DNA from: an uncultured Clostridia bacterium | GTDB taxonomy: Bacteria > Bacillota > Clostridia > Oscillospirales > Acutalibacteraceae | Length of the DNA: 25,073 nucleotides | Direction of reading: 5' to 3' | Assembly (NCBI GenBank): GCA_945988915.1 | Contig: CAMFTS010000007.1 | Span: forward strand, 1 to 25,073 | Shown: positions 1 through 8,267 of the stretch, piece after piece | How the letters are laid out: each line of letters starts with the position of its first letter | Numbering within the stretch: the first letter of the stretch is position 1 | Program-made: the position numbers and the translations under genes | The notes under the pieces: generated by a model | Told to the model about the DNA's origin: nothing | What the model saw: the letters and a program-made list of their open reading frames with translations, nothing else | Database searches by the model: none

Positions 1-18
1 TGACGGCTGATTTTTTTA

Positions 19-47
19 TGTTCAAATATAAAAATATGTGATACAAT
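19..47 (+). promoter_or_regulatory. Candidate promoter of the nitroreductase gene
   Basis: An extended -10 element, TGATACAAT (39-47), lies 30 bases before the start codon. The matching -35 position (19-24, TGTTCA) is poor, so the call rests on the extended -10. A ribosome binding site GGAG follows at 66-69. The T-run at 11-17 may be the tail of a terminator of a gene to the left, but its hairpin is outside the window. Confidence 0.4.
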
Positions 48-77
48 TATATACATATATAATACGGAGATGATTTT

Positions 78-590
78 ATGGAATTTTCACAAGTAATTAA
101 AGACCGTTATTCCTGTAAAAAGTATGACGGAAGAAAAATAAGCGACGAGCAGTTAAATGTAATTCTTCAGGCAGGCAGACTTGCACCTACCGCAAAGAAT
201 TTACAGGAGCAACGCATTTATGTTGCACAAAGCGACGAAGCCCTCGCTAAAATTGATAAGGTTACTCCCTGCCGTTACAATGCAGGTACCGTGTTGATTG
301 TTGCTTATGATAAAGATAATGTTTATACATATCCGAACTCTGACAGACAATCAGGAATTGAAGACGCAACTATTGTCGCTACACATTTAATGTTGGCGGC
401 AACAGATATCGGCGTTGACAACTGTTGGTTAAACTGTTTTAATCCCGACGCTTTAAAGAAGGAATTGGGACTTCCCGAAAATGAAGAGATTCTGATGCTT
501 CTGGACTTGGGATTTGCGTCAGAAGATTCAGGTCCGCTTGAAAACCATATGAAAAGAAAACCGCTTTCCGAAACTGTAAGCTACATTTAA
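78..590 (+). CDS. Nitroreductase family protein (FMN oxidoreductase)
   Basis: A 170-residue protein of the nitroreductase fold, which binds FMN and reduces nitro, quinone or similar substrates with NAD(P)H in the cytoplasm. Seen in the sequence: the N-terminal RYSCKKYDG stretch in the place of the family's R-R-S-x-R-x-F, then GRLAPTAKNLQ (residues about 33-43), which matches the FMN-binding LAPSAxNxQ signature. A second-half segment GIEDATIVATHLMLAATDIG (about 94-113) is the helix that usually packs on the flavin in the dimer. The length suits the short branch of the family. GGAG sits 8 bases before the ATG. It stands alone: the next gene is 163 bp away. The true substrate cannot be read from the sequence. 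Confidence 0.88.
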   Translation: MEFSQVIKDRYSCKKYDGRKISDEQLNVILQAGRLAPTAKNLQEQRIYVAQSDEALAKIDKVTPCRYNAGTVLIVAYDKDNVYTYPNSDRQSGIEDATIVATHLMLAATDIGVDNCWLNCFNPDALKKELGLPENEEILMLLDLGFASEDSGPLENHMKRKPLSETVSYI

Positions 591-687
591 TATGTCTGAA
601 ACAGGCTGATTTACATAAAAAACATTAAATGTTAACTGCTGATTGACAAATTGTAAAGCGTAATTGGTGGTGTGCAACTGCTGAATA

Positions 688-696
688 TGCTAATAT
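688..696 (+). promoter_or_regulatory. Weak candidate promoter for the XRE-GNAT pair
   Basis: In the 163-bp gap 591-753 the best -10 candidate is TGCTAATAT (688-696), an extended -10 form without a convincing -35 at the right distance. A good TTGACA at 643-648 has no -10 at 16-19 bases. Nothing else is recognised in the gap. Confidence 0.25.
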
Positions 697-753
697 TGAC
701 TTGCAATCAAAACAAAAAACAATTCAAAGTGTTTTACTTTCAGGAGGGTAATT

Positions 754-1746
754 ATGATTTTAGCCGACAAGATTATTAACGAAAGAAAAAAGAACGGTTG
801 GTCGCAGGAAGAGCTTGCAAATATGCTTTCTGTATCAAGACAGTCAATTTCAAAATGGGAAGGCGCACAGGCAGTTCCCGATTTACAAAAAATACTTAAA
901 ATGGCAGAAGTATTCAATGTTTCTACCGATTATCTTCTCAAAGATGAATTAGAGCCTGAGGTCTTTACTTCTTCAAATTATCAAGGCGAAACAGCAAAAG
1001 AAGATATTCCTGTAAGAACAGTCACTTTAGAAGAAGCTAACAGTTTTTTGAAGCTGGAAAATCGGATAGCTCCGATAATTGCAAATGCAGTTTCACTTTG
1101 TATTATCTCCCCCGCTCTTCTTATTTTCCTCGCTGCGCTATCTCAAAAAGGATTTTTATCTGAAGAGCTTGCCGCAGGTATCGGACTTGTGTCACTTTTA
1201 ATTTTGGTCGCAGTCGCTGTATTTATGTTTATCACTAGCGGTTCAAAGACTAAACAATATGAATATCTTGAAAAAGAAGTAATTGAAACATCTTACGGTG
1301 TTACAGGAATGGTAAAAGAAAAACAGAAAGCCTATAATCAGACACATTCAAGTCATATTGCATTAGGTGTTATGCTTTGTATTTTGAGCGTTATTCCGTT
1401 TTTTCTTGCATTATTCCTTTTCGGAAAAAATGACAGCTTTGTTGCAGCTGCTGTAAGTTTAATTCTGATAATTGTAGCAATAGGCGTAAACCTTATTGTT
1501 CGCACAAGTATTATTTCAAGCAGCTTCAATAAGCTGTTACAGGAAAACGACTATTCAATTCAAACAAAGAAAGATAATGCTGTATTAGAGCCTATTGCCG
1601 GAATTTATTGGACTCTTACTGTAGCAGGATATCTTGCCTGGAGTTTTATTACAGACAGATGGGATTTAACTTGGATTGTATGGCCGATTGCAGGAATTCT
1701 TTACGGAGTTCTCGTTTCTGTCGTAAAAATAATAAAGAAAAAATAA
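754..1746 (+). CDS. XRE-family regulator with C-terminal membrane domain
   Basis: A 330-residue protein with an N-terminal helix-turn-helix of the XRE/Cro type at residues about 5-60 (SQEELANMLSVSRQSISKWE is the recognition segment), ending in the common NVSTDYLL box. After a polar linker (about 65-100) there are five to six hydrophobic segments: roughly 103-130, 138-162, 203-225, 230-252, 285-302 and 307-325. This is a membrane-tethered DNA-binding regulator of a type common in Firmicutes. It may sense a membrane or envelope signal, but no ligand is evident. AGGAGGG precedes the ATG at good spacing. The GNAT gene starts 12 bp after its stop, so the two are probably one transcript. Confidence 0.85.
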   Translation: MILADKIINERKKNGWSQEELANMLSVSRQSISKWEGAQAVPDLQKILKMAEVFNVSTDYLLKDELEPEVFTSSNYQGETAKEDIPVRTVTLEEANSFLKLENRIAPIIANAVSLCIISPALLIFLAALSQKGFLSEELAAGIGLVSLLILVAVAVFMFITSGSKTKQYEYLEKEVIETSYGVTGMVKEKQKAYNQTHSSHIALGVMLCILSVIPFFLALFLFGKNDSFVAAAVSLILIIVAIGVNLIVRTSIISSSFNKLLQENDYSIQTKKDNAVLEPIAGIYWTLTVAGYLAWSFITDRWDLTWIVWPIAGILYGVLVSVVKIIKKK

Positions 1747-1758
1747 TAGGAGTAACAA

Positions 1759-2307
1759 ATGGAATTTAATAAAACTATTGTTTTAAAAAACGGCAAAGAA
1801 TGTTTATTGAGAAATGTTACGGCGGATGACAGTGAAGAATTTATAAACATGTTCTCTGTAATACTTGGAGAAACCGATAATTTGCTTACATATCCTGAAG
1901 AATTCAAATACACCGTTGAAGAAGAAGCGGAGTTCTTAAACAATAAGCACACAAGCGAATTTGCAATTGAGATTTGTGCCGTTACAGACGGAAAAATTGT
2001 CGGTACAGGCGGATTTGATCCTATCGACATTAATAAGATTAAACTTAAGCACAGAGCTGAATTCGGAATATGTATTTTAAAGGAATACTGGGGCTTAGGC
2101 ATTGGAAAAGCAATAACAGAGGCTTGTATAAATTGTGCCCGTCAAGCGGGATACTCACAGTTGAGCCTTGAGGTTGTCAGTGACAATGAAAATGCTGTTT
2201 CGCTTTATAAGAAATTGGGTTTCGAGGAATACGGCAGAAATCCGAAGGCCTTAAAATTAAAAAACGGCAAGTATCAGGAATTTGTACTTATGCAGTTGGA
2301 TCTGTAA
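1759..2307 (+). CDS. GNAT-family N-acetyltransferase
   Basis: A 182-residue GCN5-related acetyltransferase, which transfers an acetyl group from acetyl-CoA to an amine. The acetyl-CoA binding motif A is visible as EFGICILKEYWGLGIGKAI (about residues 96-114), with the Q/R-x-x-G-x-G/A pyrophosphate loop in the form WGLGIGKA. It is followed by SLEVVSDNENAVSLYKKLGF (motif B, about 136-155), the usual RimI/RimL-like ending. The ribosome binding site AGGAG overlaps the end of the XRE gene, which suggests translational coupling. The target (protein, antibiotic or metabolite) is not readable. It ends 51 bp before a strong bidirectional terminator. Confidence 0.87.
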   Translation: MEFNKTIVLKNGKECLLRNVTADDSEEFINMFSVILGETDNLLTYPEEFKYTVEEEAEFLNNKHTSEFAIEICAVTDGKIVGTGGFDPIDINKIKLKHRAEFGICILKEYWGLGIGKAITEACINCARQAGYSQLSLEVVSDNENAVSLYKKLGFEEYGRNPKALKLKNGKYQEFVLMQLDL

Positions 2308-2358
2308 GATTCAGGCTCTTCAGAAATCGACCGATAAAGTCCCATATTTAAACAAGAC

Positions 2359-2395
2359 AAAAACGCACTCTCTTTCTCGGAGGGTGCGTTTTTTT
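2359..2395. terminator. Bidirectional intrinsic terminator
   Basis: The arms AAAAACGCAC (2359-2368) and GTGCGTTTTT (2384-2393) are perfectly complementary, and the stem continues inward with mostly paired bases (including G-T pairs). A T-tract follows on both strands. It separates the convergent GNAT gene (plus) from the exporter-associated lipoprotein gene (minus). Confidence 0.92.
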
Positions 2396-2410
2396 CAGCT
2401 ATATTTACTT

Positions 2411-4090
2411 TTATTTAAACAAGTTTTTAATTCTTTGTATAAATCCTACATTTTCGCTTGTTTCAACGCTTGCAGATGCCTGAACGGGAAGTGAAATTGC
2501 ATCTGTTTTATAAGTGAATAATACAGAAGATTCTGTTTTATCTGCCTTTTGAGTGAAAATGTCATAACTTTCCCCGAATGAAAGCCATTCTTTAATGCGT
2601 CCTGCAAGGGTTTTTGTTTCTGCGTCTGTCATATCTCCGAGATTTGAGTACTTCTCGGCAGTATTCATAATTGCGTCTAACTTTGCCGAGCTGTTCTCGC
2701 TTGAAAGGTCGCCGATAACTTCAATGATTTCCTTATTTTCATCTATTGTGTCAAGAACTTTTTTAAGTCTTTCAAGTGTCTGCGGAAGATTGTCAACAGA
2801 AGTCTGTATTTCAGGGTCTTTCATATCCTGCGACATTGCCTGAAGCACCGGTATAATATCATTTAAATCCTTTGTTATTGCAGAAACGCCTGATAAACTG
2901 CTCGAAAGCTGAGGAAGAACATCTAAAAGCGCCATTATTGCCGGATCATTCAATGTTTTTGAAATTTGTTCAAGGTCTGCATTATCCAAATCACTTGCAA
3001 GCCGGTTCAGCTTTGCTATATTTTCATCCGTCATATATTTTCCGAATGTTTTTATAAGCTTTTCATTCTCACTGTATATTGTTACCGCTTCTTCAACTGC
3101 ACCCATCATACTTTCAATTTTATTGGAATCTCCGTAAAGCAAATCAATAATTCTGTTAAGGTCAAGGCTTGTTAAAGCAGTTTGAACACTCTCAATATCC
3201 GACAATAAATTCTTAAGCTCATCAACGGAGTCAGGCAAGCTTCCGTTTCCGAATGAACCAAGTGAAGAGAACGGCATTACTGCAAACATAATATTTCCAA
3301 GCTCAAAGTTTTCTGCTGTTGCAGAGATTGTATATGAGTCTGAATAAACTGATTTGTCAATTAATGATGACTTAAAGGAAGAAAGACCGAGACTCTCATC
3401 AATACCGGGTATTCCGACAAAGAACACTATCTGCTTTGCACCGTCGCTGACGGTTGTTCCGTTATCTACGGTAATGTTTTTAAATACATTGTCCTTCATT
3501 ATCATACCGCCGGCTAAAATCATCGGACATGAAATAGTGCAATCCTGACCTTCAATCTTAACGGTCTTTTTTAATGTGTTATCGGCTTTTATTACGATTT
3601 TGATATTACCCGACTTACCCGCGATATCCTGAGCGCTCATTTCAACATCGTCAAGATAATACTTAATTGAGATTTTTACAGGCGGTTCAGAACTTGAAAC
3701 ACCACTGTAATAGATGTCGGTTGTATCCATATCCCAATAAAGATATTCTCCGTCTGTCTGAGGAGTAGCAAGTGTTTTAATGTTTCTTATATCGCTTAAC
3801 GGACTTAAATCCTGAATCTTTGTCTGCGGTGTGTCTGTGTGAAGCCAATCAGTTACATTGACCTGTTTTACTTTACCGTCCTGTGTCAAGTTAACATAAA
3901 CCGTTTCTTCTTTTCTGACTTTCTCTGCCATAGTATCGTATCTTTGCTGAACATATTCTTTTTCGCCTAAATCATCAAGCAATATTTCATTTTCGGTTAC
4001 CGTTTTTTTTGAACAGCCGACAAATGACAGTGTAAATAAAGCTAAGGATAGAATTATACCTGTTATTTTAAATGCTGTATTTTTACGCAT
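2411..4090 (-). CDS. Helical lipoprotein partner of the MMPL exporter
   Basis: A 559-residue predicted lipoprotein. The first 25 residues form a lipoprotein signal peptide with the acylated Cys at 26 in SFVGC; Phe at -3 is slightly unusual. Residues about 30-280 look beta-rich, and residues about 285-500 are almost wholly helical, with long amphipathic leucine-spaced segments that suggest extended helical hairpins or a coiled coil. The start codon overlaps the exporter stop codon by 8 bp (ATGCGTAA), with GGGAGG upstream. The overlap and the fixed order suggest that it works with the exporter, for example as an extracytoplasmic adaptor. I recognise no enzymatic motif; the general plan resembles the extracellular part of YhgE/Pip-type proteins, but this is only a resemblance. 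The partner role is inferred from gene order. Confidence 0.8.
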   Translation of the reverse strand: MRKNTAFKITGIILSLALFTLSFVGCSKKTVTENEILLDDLGEKEYVQQRYDTMAEKVRKEETVYVNLTQDGKVKQVNVTDWLHTDTPQTKIQDLSPLSDIRNIKTLATPQTDGEYLYWDMDTTDIYYSGVSSSEPPVKISIKYYLDDVEMSAQDIAGKSGNIKIVIKADNTLKKTVKIEGQDCTISCPMILAGGMIMKDNVFKNITVDNGTTVSDGAKQIVFFVGIPGIDESLGLSSFKSSLIDKSVYSDSYTISATAENFELGNIMFAVMPFSSLGSFGNGSLPDSVDELKNLLSDIESVQTALTSLDLNRIIDLLYGDSNKIESMMGAVEEAVTIYSENEKLIKTFGKYMTDENIAKLNRLASDLDNADLEQISKTLNDPAIMALLDVLPQLSSSLSGVSAITKDLNDIIPVLQAMSQDMKDPEIQTSVDNLPQTLERLKKVLDTIDENKEIIEVIGDLSSENSSAKLDAIMNTAEKYSNLGDMTDAETKTLAGRIKEWLSFGESYDIFTQKADKTESSVLFTYKTDAISLPVQASASVETSENVGFIQRIKNLFK

Positions 4091-6194
4091 TGTTTACAGC
4101 CTCCCCGTCTGAGTTATCGTTTTTATTTTTTATGCTCCATTTAGCAGTTGTCTTACTTATAAGCCCTTCTGCAAGATATAAAATCGGAGCTAAGAAGACA
4201 ATAATTACGAGCATACTTATTGCCGAACCTCTTGCAAGTAAAGAGCAGATGCCTTTGATAATTGAAATATCACAAATCAAATAGACGCCGAATGTTGCGA
4301 CGAAGAATACAGTTGCACTTTGCAAAATTGATGTTTCTGCTGCTGAGAGTGCACTGAGGATTGCATTCTTTTTATCCTTTCCGGCTCTCAGCTCTTCTCT
4401 GAATCTTGTGGTTAATAATATTGCATAGTCAACTGTTGCACCAAGCTGAATGCAATTTATTACCGTTGGATCAACAAATGACATTTGCTTACCGGAAAGA
4501 ACCGATAAAGAAAGATTGATCCAAATGGCAAGTTCTATCGACAGCGTTAAAAGTATAGGTAAGGAAGCGGATTTAAAGCAAACTGCAATAAGAATAAATA
4601 TTGCGGCAATTGAAAGTACACTCGTTACGGCAAAGTCCCTGTCTGTTGTTTTTATCAAATCTCTTGAAATTGCGCCCTCACCTGTTACAAATGCGTTTTT
4701 ATCATATGACTTAACTATTTTTTCAAGCTGTGAGACTTGAGCGTTCAGCTCGTCGGTTGCATTTGAATATTCAGAATTAACCATCATAAGCTGAAGTCCG
4801 TCTGCTTTGCAGATTTTTAAAATGCTGTCGGGTATTATATCGTCCGGAACAGCAGGTCCGACAAAGCTGTTATATGCAAGCATAGAGGAAATACCTTCAA
4901 CACTCCGTATTTCGTCCTCCATTTGCATAATTTTGCCTGACGGCATACTGTCATCAAAAATAATAAAATGAGTTGTAGCCATATTAAACTCTGATTTAAG
5001 CTTATTCAGTCCCTTAACTGAAATTAATTCCTGTGGGAGAGCTTTACTCATACTGTAATAAAGTTCTGCTTTGCTCTGCACAAAATAAGAAGGAATCAAT
5101 AATAATGCGAATATCAATGCAAGTATCTTTCTGTGCTTAACAACAAAGCTGTTAAGCTTATCAAATTTTGGAATATAGCTTTTATGCTGATATTTATCAA
5201 TTAAATCTTCAGACAGCAAAATTATTTCAGGTAATACAAATACAACTGTCAGAATACCGAATACCACGCCCTTAGCCATAACAAAACCTATGTCGAAGCC
5301 TAATCCGAGCTGCATAAAGCAAAGTGCAAGGAAACCGAAAATTGTTGTCAATGAAGAGCCTGTAAGTGCAGTTAATGACTTTGTTACTGCAGAAGCCATT
5401 GCCTGCGTTTGATCAGGATATCTTAACTTTTCTTCATAATATCTGTCGAGCAGGAATATTGAATAGTCCATCGTGACACCGAGCTGTAAAATTGCGGCTA
5501 TGCTCTGTGTGACAAATGAAATTTCGCCGAGAAAAATATTAGTTCCCATATTGTAAATTATGGCCATTCCGAGCGCTGCAAGCATTACAAAAGGTAAAAT
5601 CCACGATTCCATCATTATTGACATTGCTATCAGAGCAAGAACAACCGCAAACGCAACATAAACAGGCGCTTGCTTTTCACATAGCTCTTTTGTATCCTCT
5701 ACAATAGCCGAAAGTCCGCTTATTACAACCTTTTCATTTATTAAGCTCTTTATATGTGCTATTGCGCTGAGAGTTTCATCTGAGGAACCGGCATACTTAT
5801 ACTTTACAAGCATCATTGTCTTGTTTTCGTCCTGACTGTAAAATATATTTTTTAAAACATCCGGCAGAATGCTTACAGGGATTGCTATATCGGCTAATTC
5901 GTCAATCCATATTACCGAAGAAACACCTTCCGTTTTTTCTATCTCACTCTTCAAAGCAGATGTATATTTTGCCGGCATATCCTCTATGACGAGAATCGAC
6001 ATACCCGCATTGTTAAAGGTTTCATCAAGTACCTTTTCGCCCTGAACCGATTCAAGCGAATCGGGAAGATAAGACATTATATCGTAATTAACTCTTGTTG
6101 CAAAAAAACAAATTATTGACGGGATTAACAGTAAGACAGCTATAATTACAACTGTTTTCGGATGTCTTGCTTCCCATAATGCTATTTTGTTCAA
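4083..6194 (-). CDS. MMPL/RND-superfamily transporter
   Basis: A 703-residue membrane protein with the duplicated RND plan: TM1 (about 14-31), an extracytoplasmic loop (about 35-175), a TM cluster (about 177-330), then a second TM start (about 355-372), a second loop (about 375-520) and a final TM cluster (about 523-690). Both halves carry the Asp-Tyr pair of the MmpL proton relay: GVTMDYSIF (D243) and GATVDYAIL (D589). Such proteins export lipids, drugs or peptides using the proton gradient. The start codon is TTG, overlapping the TetR stop as TTGA, with GGAGG 10 bases upstream; no ATG fits this position. It is the middle gene of the tetR-mmpL-lipoprotein operon. The substrate is unknown. 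Confidence 0.9.
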   Translation of the reverse strand: MNKIALWEARHPKTVVIIAVLLLIPSIICFFATRVNYDIMSYLPDSLESVQGEKVLDETFNNAGMSILVIEDMPAKYTSALKSEIEKTEGVSSVIWIDELADIAIPVSILPDVLKNIFYSQDENKTMMLVKYKYAGSSDETLSAIAHIKSLINEKVVISGLSAIVEDTKELCEKQAPVYVAFAVVLALIAMSIMMESWILPFVMLAALGMAIIYNMGTNIFLGEISFVTQSIAAILQLGVTMDYSIFLLDRYYEEKLRYPDQTQAMASAVTKSLTALTGSSLTTIFGFLALCFMQLGLGFDIGFVMAKGVVFGILTVVFVLPEIILLSEDLIDKYQHKSYIPKFDKLNSFVVKHRKILALIFALLLIPSYFVQSKAELYYSMSKALPQELISVKGLNKLKSEFNMATTHFIIFDDSMPSGKIMQMEDEIRSVEGISSMLAYNSFVGPAVPDDIIPDSILKICKADGLQLMMVNSEYSNATDELNAQVSQLEKIVKSYDKNAFVTGEGAISRDLIKTTDRDFAVTSVLSIAAIFILIAVCFKSASLPILLTLSIELAIWINLSLSVLSGKQMSFVDPTVINCIQLGATVDYAILLTTRFREELRAGKDKKNAILSALSAAETSILQSATVFFVATFGVYLICDISIIKGICSLLARGSAISMLVIIVFLAPILYLAEGLISKTTAKWSIKNKNDNSDGEAVNNA

Positions 6195-6793
6195 CGTTCT
6201 TCGCCTCCGTTGGTTGTCAAATCATATATTACGCCGCAAAGCTGTGGCTTTAACTGTTCGAGCGAGTACGGCATTTCATAAAGAATTGCACTGCAACACG
6301 CCGACACTATCATATTGATATATAAATACAGTCTTATTTTTACAGTCTGCTCATCAATTCCAACCTTAATAAAATAACTAAGTAATTCATCATATAAATC
6401 CTTCAACAATCCCGCTCTGTTTTCAATAACGGCATTTACACATACATTTACATTTTTTTCAATAAGCAAAACAAGAGTATGATTTTTTTCCAGAAATTCT
6501 ATTAAAAAGTCAATATATGTTTTTACATGTTTGTTAAAATCCTCAGCGTTCTTAATCTCAATATGCTCATACTCAACACTATCCATAAATTTTGAAGCTT
6601 TGTATAGTATCAGCTTTGAAATTAAATCATACTTGTCTTTAAAATAAAGATAAAAAGTACCCTTTGCTACGCCTGCTTTTTTCACAATTTCGTCAATAGA
6701 AACTAAGTGTGATCCGCTTTTTTCAAACAGTTCATATGCCGCGTCCAATAAATTCATATATTTTTCACTTTTATTTAATGCTATTTTACCCAT
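6191..6793 (-). CDS. TetR/AcrR-family transcriptional repressor
   Basis: A 200-residue regulator. The N-terminal DNA-binding domain is typical: LLDAAYELFEKSG (about 14-26), then the helix-turn-helix SIDEIVKKAGVAKGTFYLYF (about 32-51) and KDKYDLISKLI. The C-terminal about 130 residues form the variable helical ligand-binding and dimerisation domain. It is the first gene of the operon and overlaps the exporter gene by 4 bp, so it very probably represses its own operon until a ligand, perhaps an exported compound, binds. Two near-identical palindromes over its promoter (6807-6823 and 6849-6861) are the likely operators. AGGAGG precedes the ATG. Confidence 0.92.
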   Translation of the reverse strand: MGKIALNKSEKYMNLLDAAYELFEKSGSHLVSIDEIVKKAGVAKGTFYLYFKDKYDLISKLILYKASKFMDSVEYEHIEIKNAEDFNKHVKTYIDFLIEFLEKNHTLVLLIEKNVNVCVNAVIENRAGLLKDLYDELLSYFIKVGIDEQTVKIRLYLYINMIVSACCSAILYEMPYSLEQLKPQLCGVIYDLTTNGGEER

Positions 6794-6806
6794 TAAGCAC
6801 CTCCTG

Positions 6807-6823
6807 AATGACTAGCAGTCATT
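6807..6823. promoter_or_regulatory. Candidate TetR operator 1
   Basis: The palindrome AATGACTAGCAGTCATT has 7-bp perfect arms around a 3-base centre. It lies between the -10 box and the ribosome binding site of the TetR gene. It shares the TGACT-N3-AGTCA core with operator 2, centred 40 bp away (about four helical turns). Confidence 0.75.
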
Positions 6824-6834
6824 TTCTGAATGAT

Positions 6835-6862
6835 ATTTTATCACAAACTGACTATTAGTCAA
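6835..6862 (-). promoter_or_regulatory. Promoter of the tetR-mmpL operon
   Basis: On the minus strand TTGACT (6862-6857) is separated by 16 bases from TAAAAT (6840-6835), and the latter has an extended -10 TG. The -35 lies inside the second palindrome, so a bound repressor would block RNA polymerase. Confidence 0.75.
6849..6861. promoter_or_regulatory. Candidate TetR operator 2
   Basis: TGACTATTAGTCA is a perfect palindrome with 6-bp arms around a single central base. It covers the -35 box of the TetR promoter and lies 27 bp before the -35 of the divergent permease promoter, so binding could also affect that gene. Confidence 0.78.
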
Positions 6863-6888
6863 CTTTTTTTCGGCATTTTAATAATTTG

Positions 6889-6919
6889 TTTACAAAATCG
6901 AAACATATAGTGTTATAAT
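6889..6919 (+). promoter_or_regulatory. Promoter of the TauE/SafE-EamA pair
   Basis: TTTACA (6889-6894) and TATAAT (6914-6919) are separated by 19 bases, and TGT just before the -10 makes it an extended -10. The start codon is 30 bases further, with AGGTG as the ribosome binding site. Confidence 0.65.
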
Positions 6920-6948
6920 TATCTTAACAAATTTTTACAGGTGATATA

Positions 6949-7725
6949 ATGGAATTACTGATTAAAATCCTTGTCTGCTTTTTTGCGGGAGCAGGTGCGG
7001 GAATCGGCACCGGCTTTGCCGGTATGAGTGCCGCGGCAGTTGTCGGTCCTTTGCTCATTACATTTCTGGGTGTTCCTGCTTACGAAGCAGTAGGAATAGG
7101 TCTTGCTAGTGATGTGCTTGCAAGTGCCGTTAGTGCTTACAACTATAAAAAGAATAAAAACCTTGATATTAAAAACAGCCTTATAATGATGGTATCTGTA
7201 CTTGTTATGACTGTTATCGGTTCGTTTATTGCAAGTCTTGTACCCGAAAGAGCAATGAGTAACACTATGCAAATTTCTATGCTTATTATCGGTCTTAGAT
7301 TTTTGCTGAAGCCTGTAATGGTGACAAACGAGCAAATGGACTCCGTATCACAGAAAAAAAGAATTGTTCAATCAATAATAGGCGGAGTTACAATCGGATT
7401 TATTTGCGGGTTTATCGGTGCCGGAGGCGGAATGATGATGCTTTTCGTGCTTACAACTTTTCTCGGTTATTCACTTCATATGGCAGTCGGTACAAGTGTT
7501 TTCATTATGGCGTTTACAGCGTTAACGGGTTGCATAAGTCATTTCACTATAGGCGAAATTCCGGATATCACCTGCCTTGTGCTATGCGTGGTATTTACAT
7601 TTATCTGGGCACAAATCGCATCTAAAATTGCAAATAAAGCTGAAGCAAAAACTCTTAACCGTGTTGTCGGTGTTGTTTTAATAATTACGAGCGTTGTTAT
7701 TTTAGCTGTTAATTATTTCAAATAA
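6949..7725 (+). CDS. TauE/SafE (TSUP) family permease
   Basis: A 258-residue integral membrane protein with about eight hydrophobic segments in two similar halves. The first half carries the signature GAGAGIGTGFAGMSAAAVVGP (start near residue 14) and the second half GFICGFIGAGGGMMMLFVLT (about 150-169). These paired Gly-rich motifs are typical of the TSUP/DUF81 family, whose members export or import sulfite, sulfoacetate or other organic anions. The ribosome binding site is AGGTG. A single-domain EamA transporter gene follows after 43 bp. The divergent TetR gene shares the upstream region. The substrate is unknown. Confidence 0.88.
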   Translation: MELLIKILVCFFAGAGAGIGTGFAGMSAAAVVGPLLITFLGVPAYEAVGIGLASDVLASAVSAYNYKKNKNLDIKNSLIMMVSVLVMTVIGSFIASLVPERAMSNTMQISMLIIGLRFLLKPVMVTNEQMDSVSQKKRIVQSIIGGVTIGFICGFIGAGGGMMMLFVLTTFLGYSLHMAVGTSVFIMAFTALTGCISHFTIGEIPDITCLVLCVVFTFIWAQIASKIANKAEAKTLNRVVGVVLIITSVVILAVNYFK

Positions 7726-7768
7726 GGATTTTTTCTCTTTTCGTGTATTCATACTCCGGGGTGTTATT

Positions 7769-8182
7769 ATGTGGTTTATATTAGCTTTACTGTCAGCAGT
7801 TTTTGCAGCATTAACTTCGGTTTTAGCAAAGATAGGCATTGACGGTGTTAATTCAACTCTTGCTACTGCTCTGAGGACTGTTGTCGTACTTATTATGTCC
7901 TGGGCAATGGTATTCATTACAAATGCTCAAGGCGGCATTTCGGATATCGGCAAAAAAAGTTGGATTTTTCTCATTCTGTCGGGAATTGCAACAGGAGCTT
8001 CCTGGCTTTGCTATTACAAGGCAATACAATTAGGCGAAGTGTCAAAGGTAGTTCCTATTGACAAATTAAGCATTATTTTTACATTTATTCTGGCATTCAT
8101 TTTTTTACATGAAAAGCTTACCGTAAAATCGGTTATCGGATGTGTTCTGATTGCATTAGGCACACTGTTGACTGTATTATAA
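7769..8182 (+). CDS. Single-domain EamA family transporter
   Basis: A 137-residue membrane protein that equals one EamA repeat of the drug/metabolite transporter superfamily, with five hydrophobic segments (about 2-22, 30-51, 65-85, 90-112 and 117-136). Typical features are AALTSVLAKIGIDGV near the N-terminus, WLCYYKAIQLGEVSKVVPID (about 75-94) and FLHEKLT before the last segment. Canonical members have two repeats, so this half-size form should work as a homodimer or pair with another subunit. It probably shares a transcript with the TSUP gene 43 bp upstream. A strong bidirectional terminator follows at 8221. Confidence 0.86.
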   Translation: MWFILALLSAVFAALTSVLAKIGIDGVNSTLATALRTVVVLIMSWAMVFITNAQGGISDIGKKSWIFLILSGIATGASWLCYYKAIQLGEVSKVVPIDKLSIIFTFILAFIFLHEKLTVKSVIGCVLIALGTLLTVL

Positions 8183-8220
8183 AAAGTATTATCTTTACAA
8201 ATTCAACTGAATAAAGCAAA

Positions 8221-8258
8221 AAAAGACCGACAGCACAATTTTGCACTGTCGGTCTTTT
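8221..8258. terminator. Bidirectional intrinsic terminator
   Basis: A 13-bp perfect stem AAAAGACCGACAG (8221-8233) / CTGTCGGTCTTTT (8246-8258) with a 12-base loop and A/T flanks on both sides. It serves the convergent EamA gene and the large dockerin gene. Confidence 0.93.
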
Positions 8259-8267
8259 CATATTGAA

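Noticed and set aside
643..648. Consensus TTGACA as a -35 box before the XRE gene
   Set aside because: No acceptable -10 box occurs 16-19 bases downstream.
2282..2494. A 70-codon plus-strand ORF across the terminator 2359-2395
   Set aside because: It reads through a strong bidirectional terminator and overlaps real genes on both sides.
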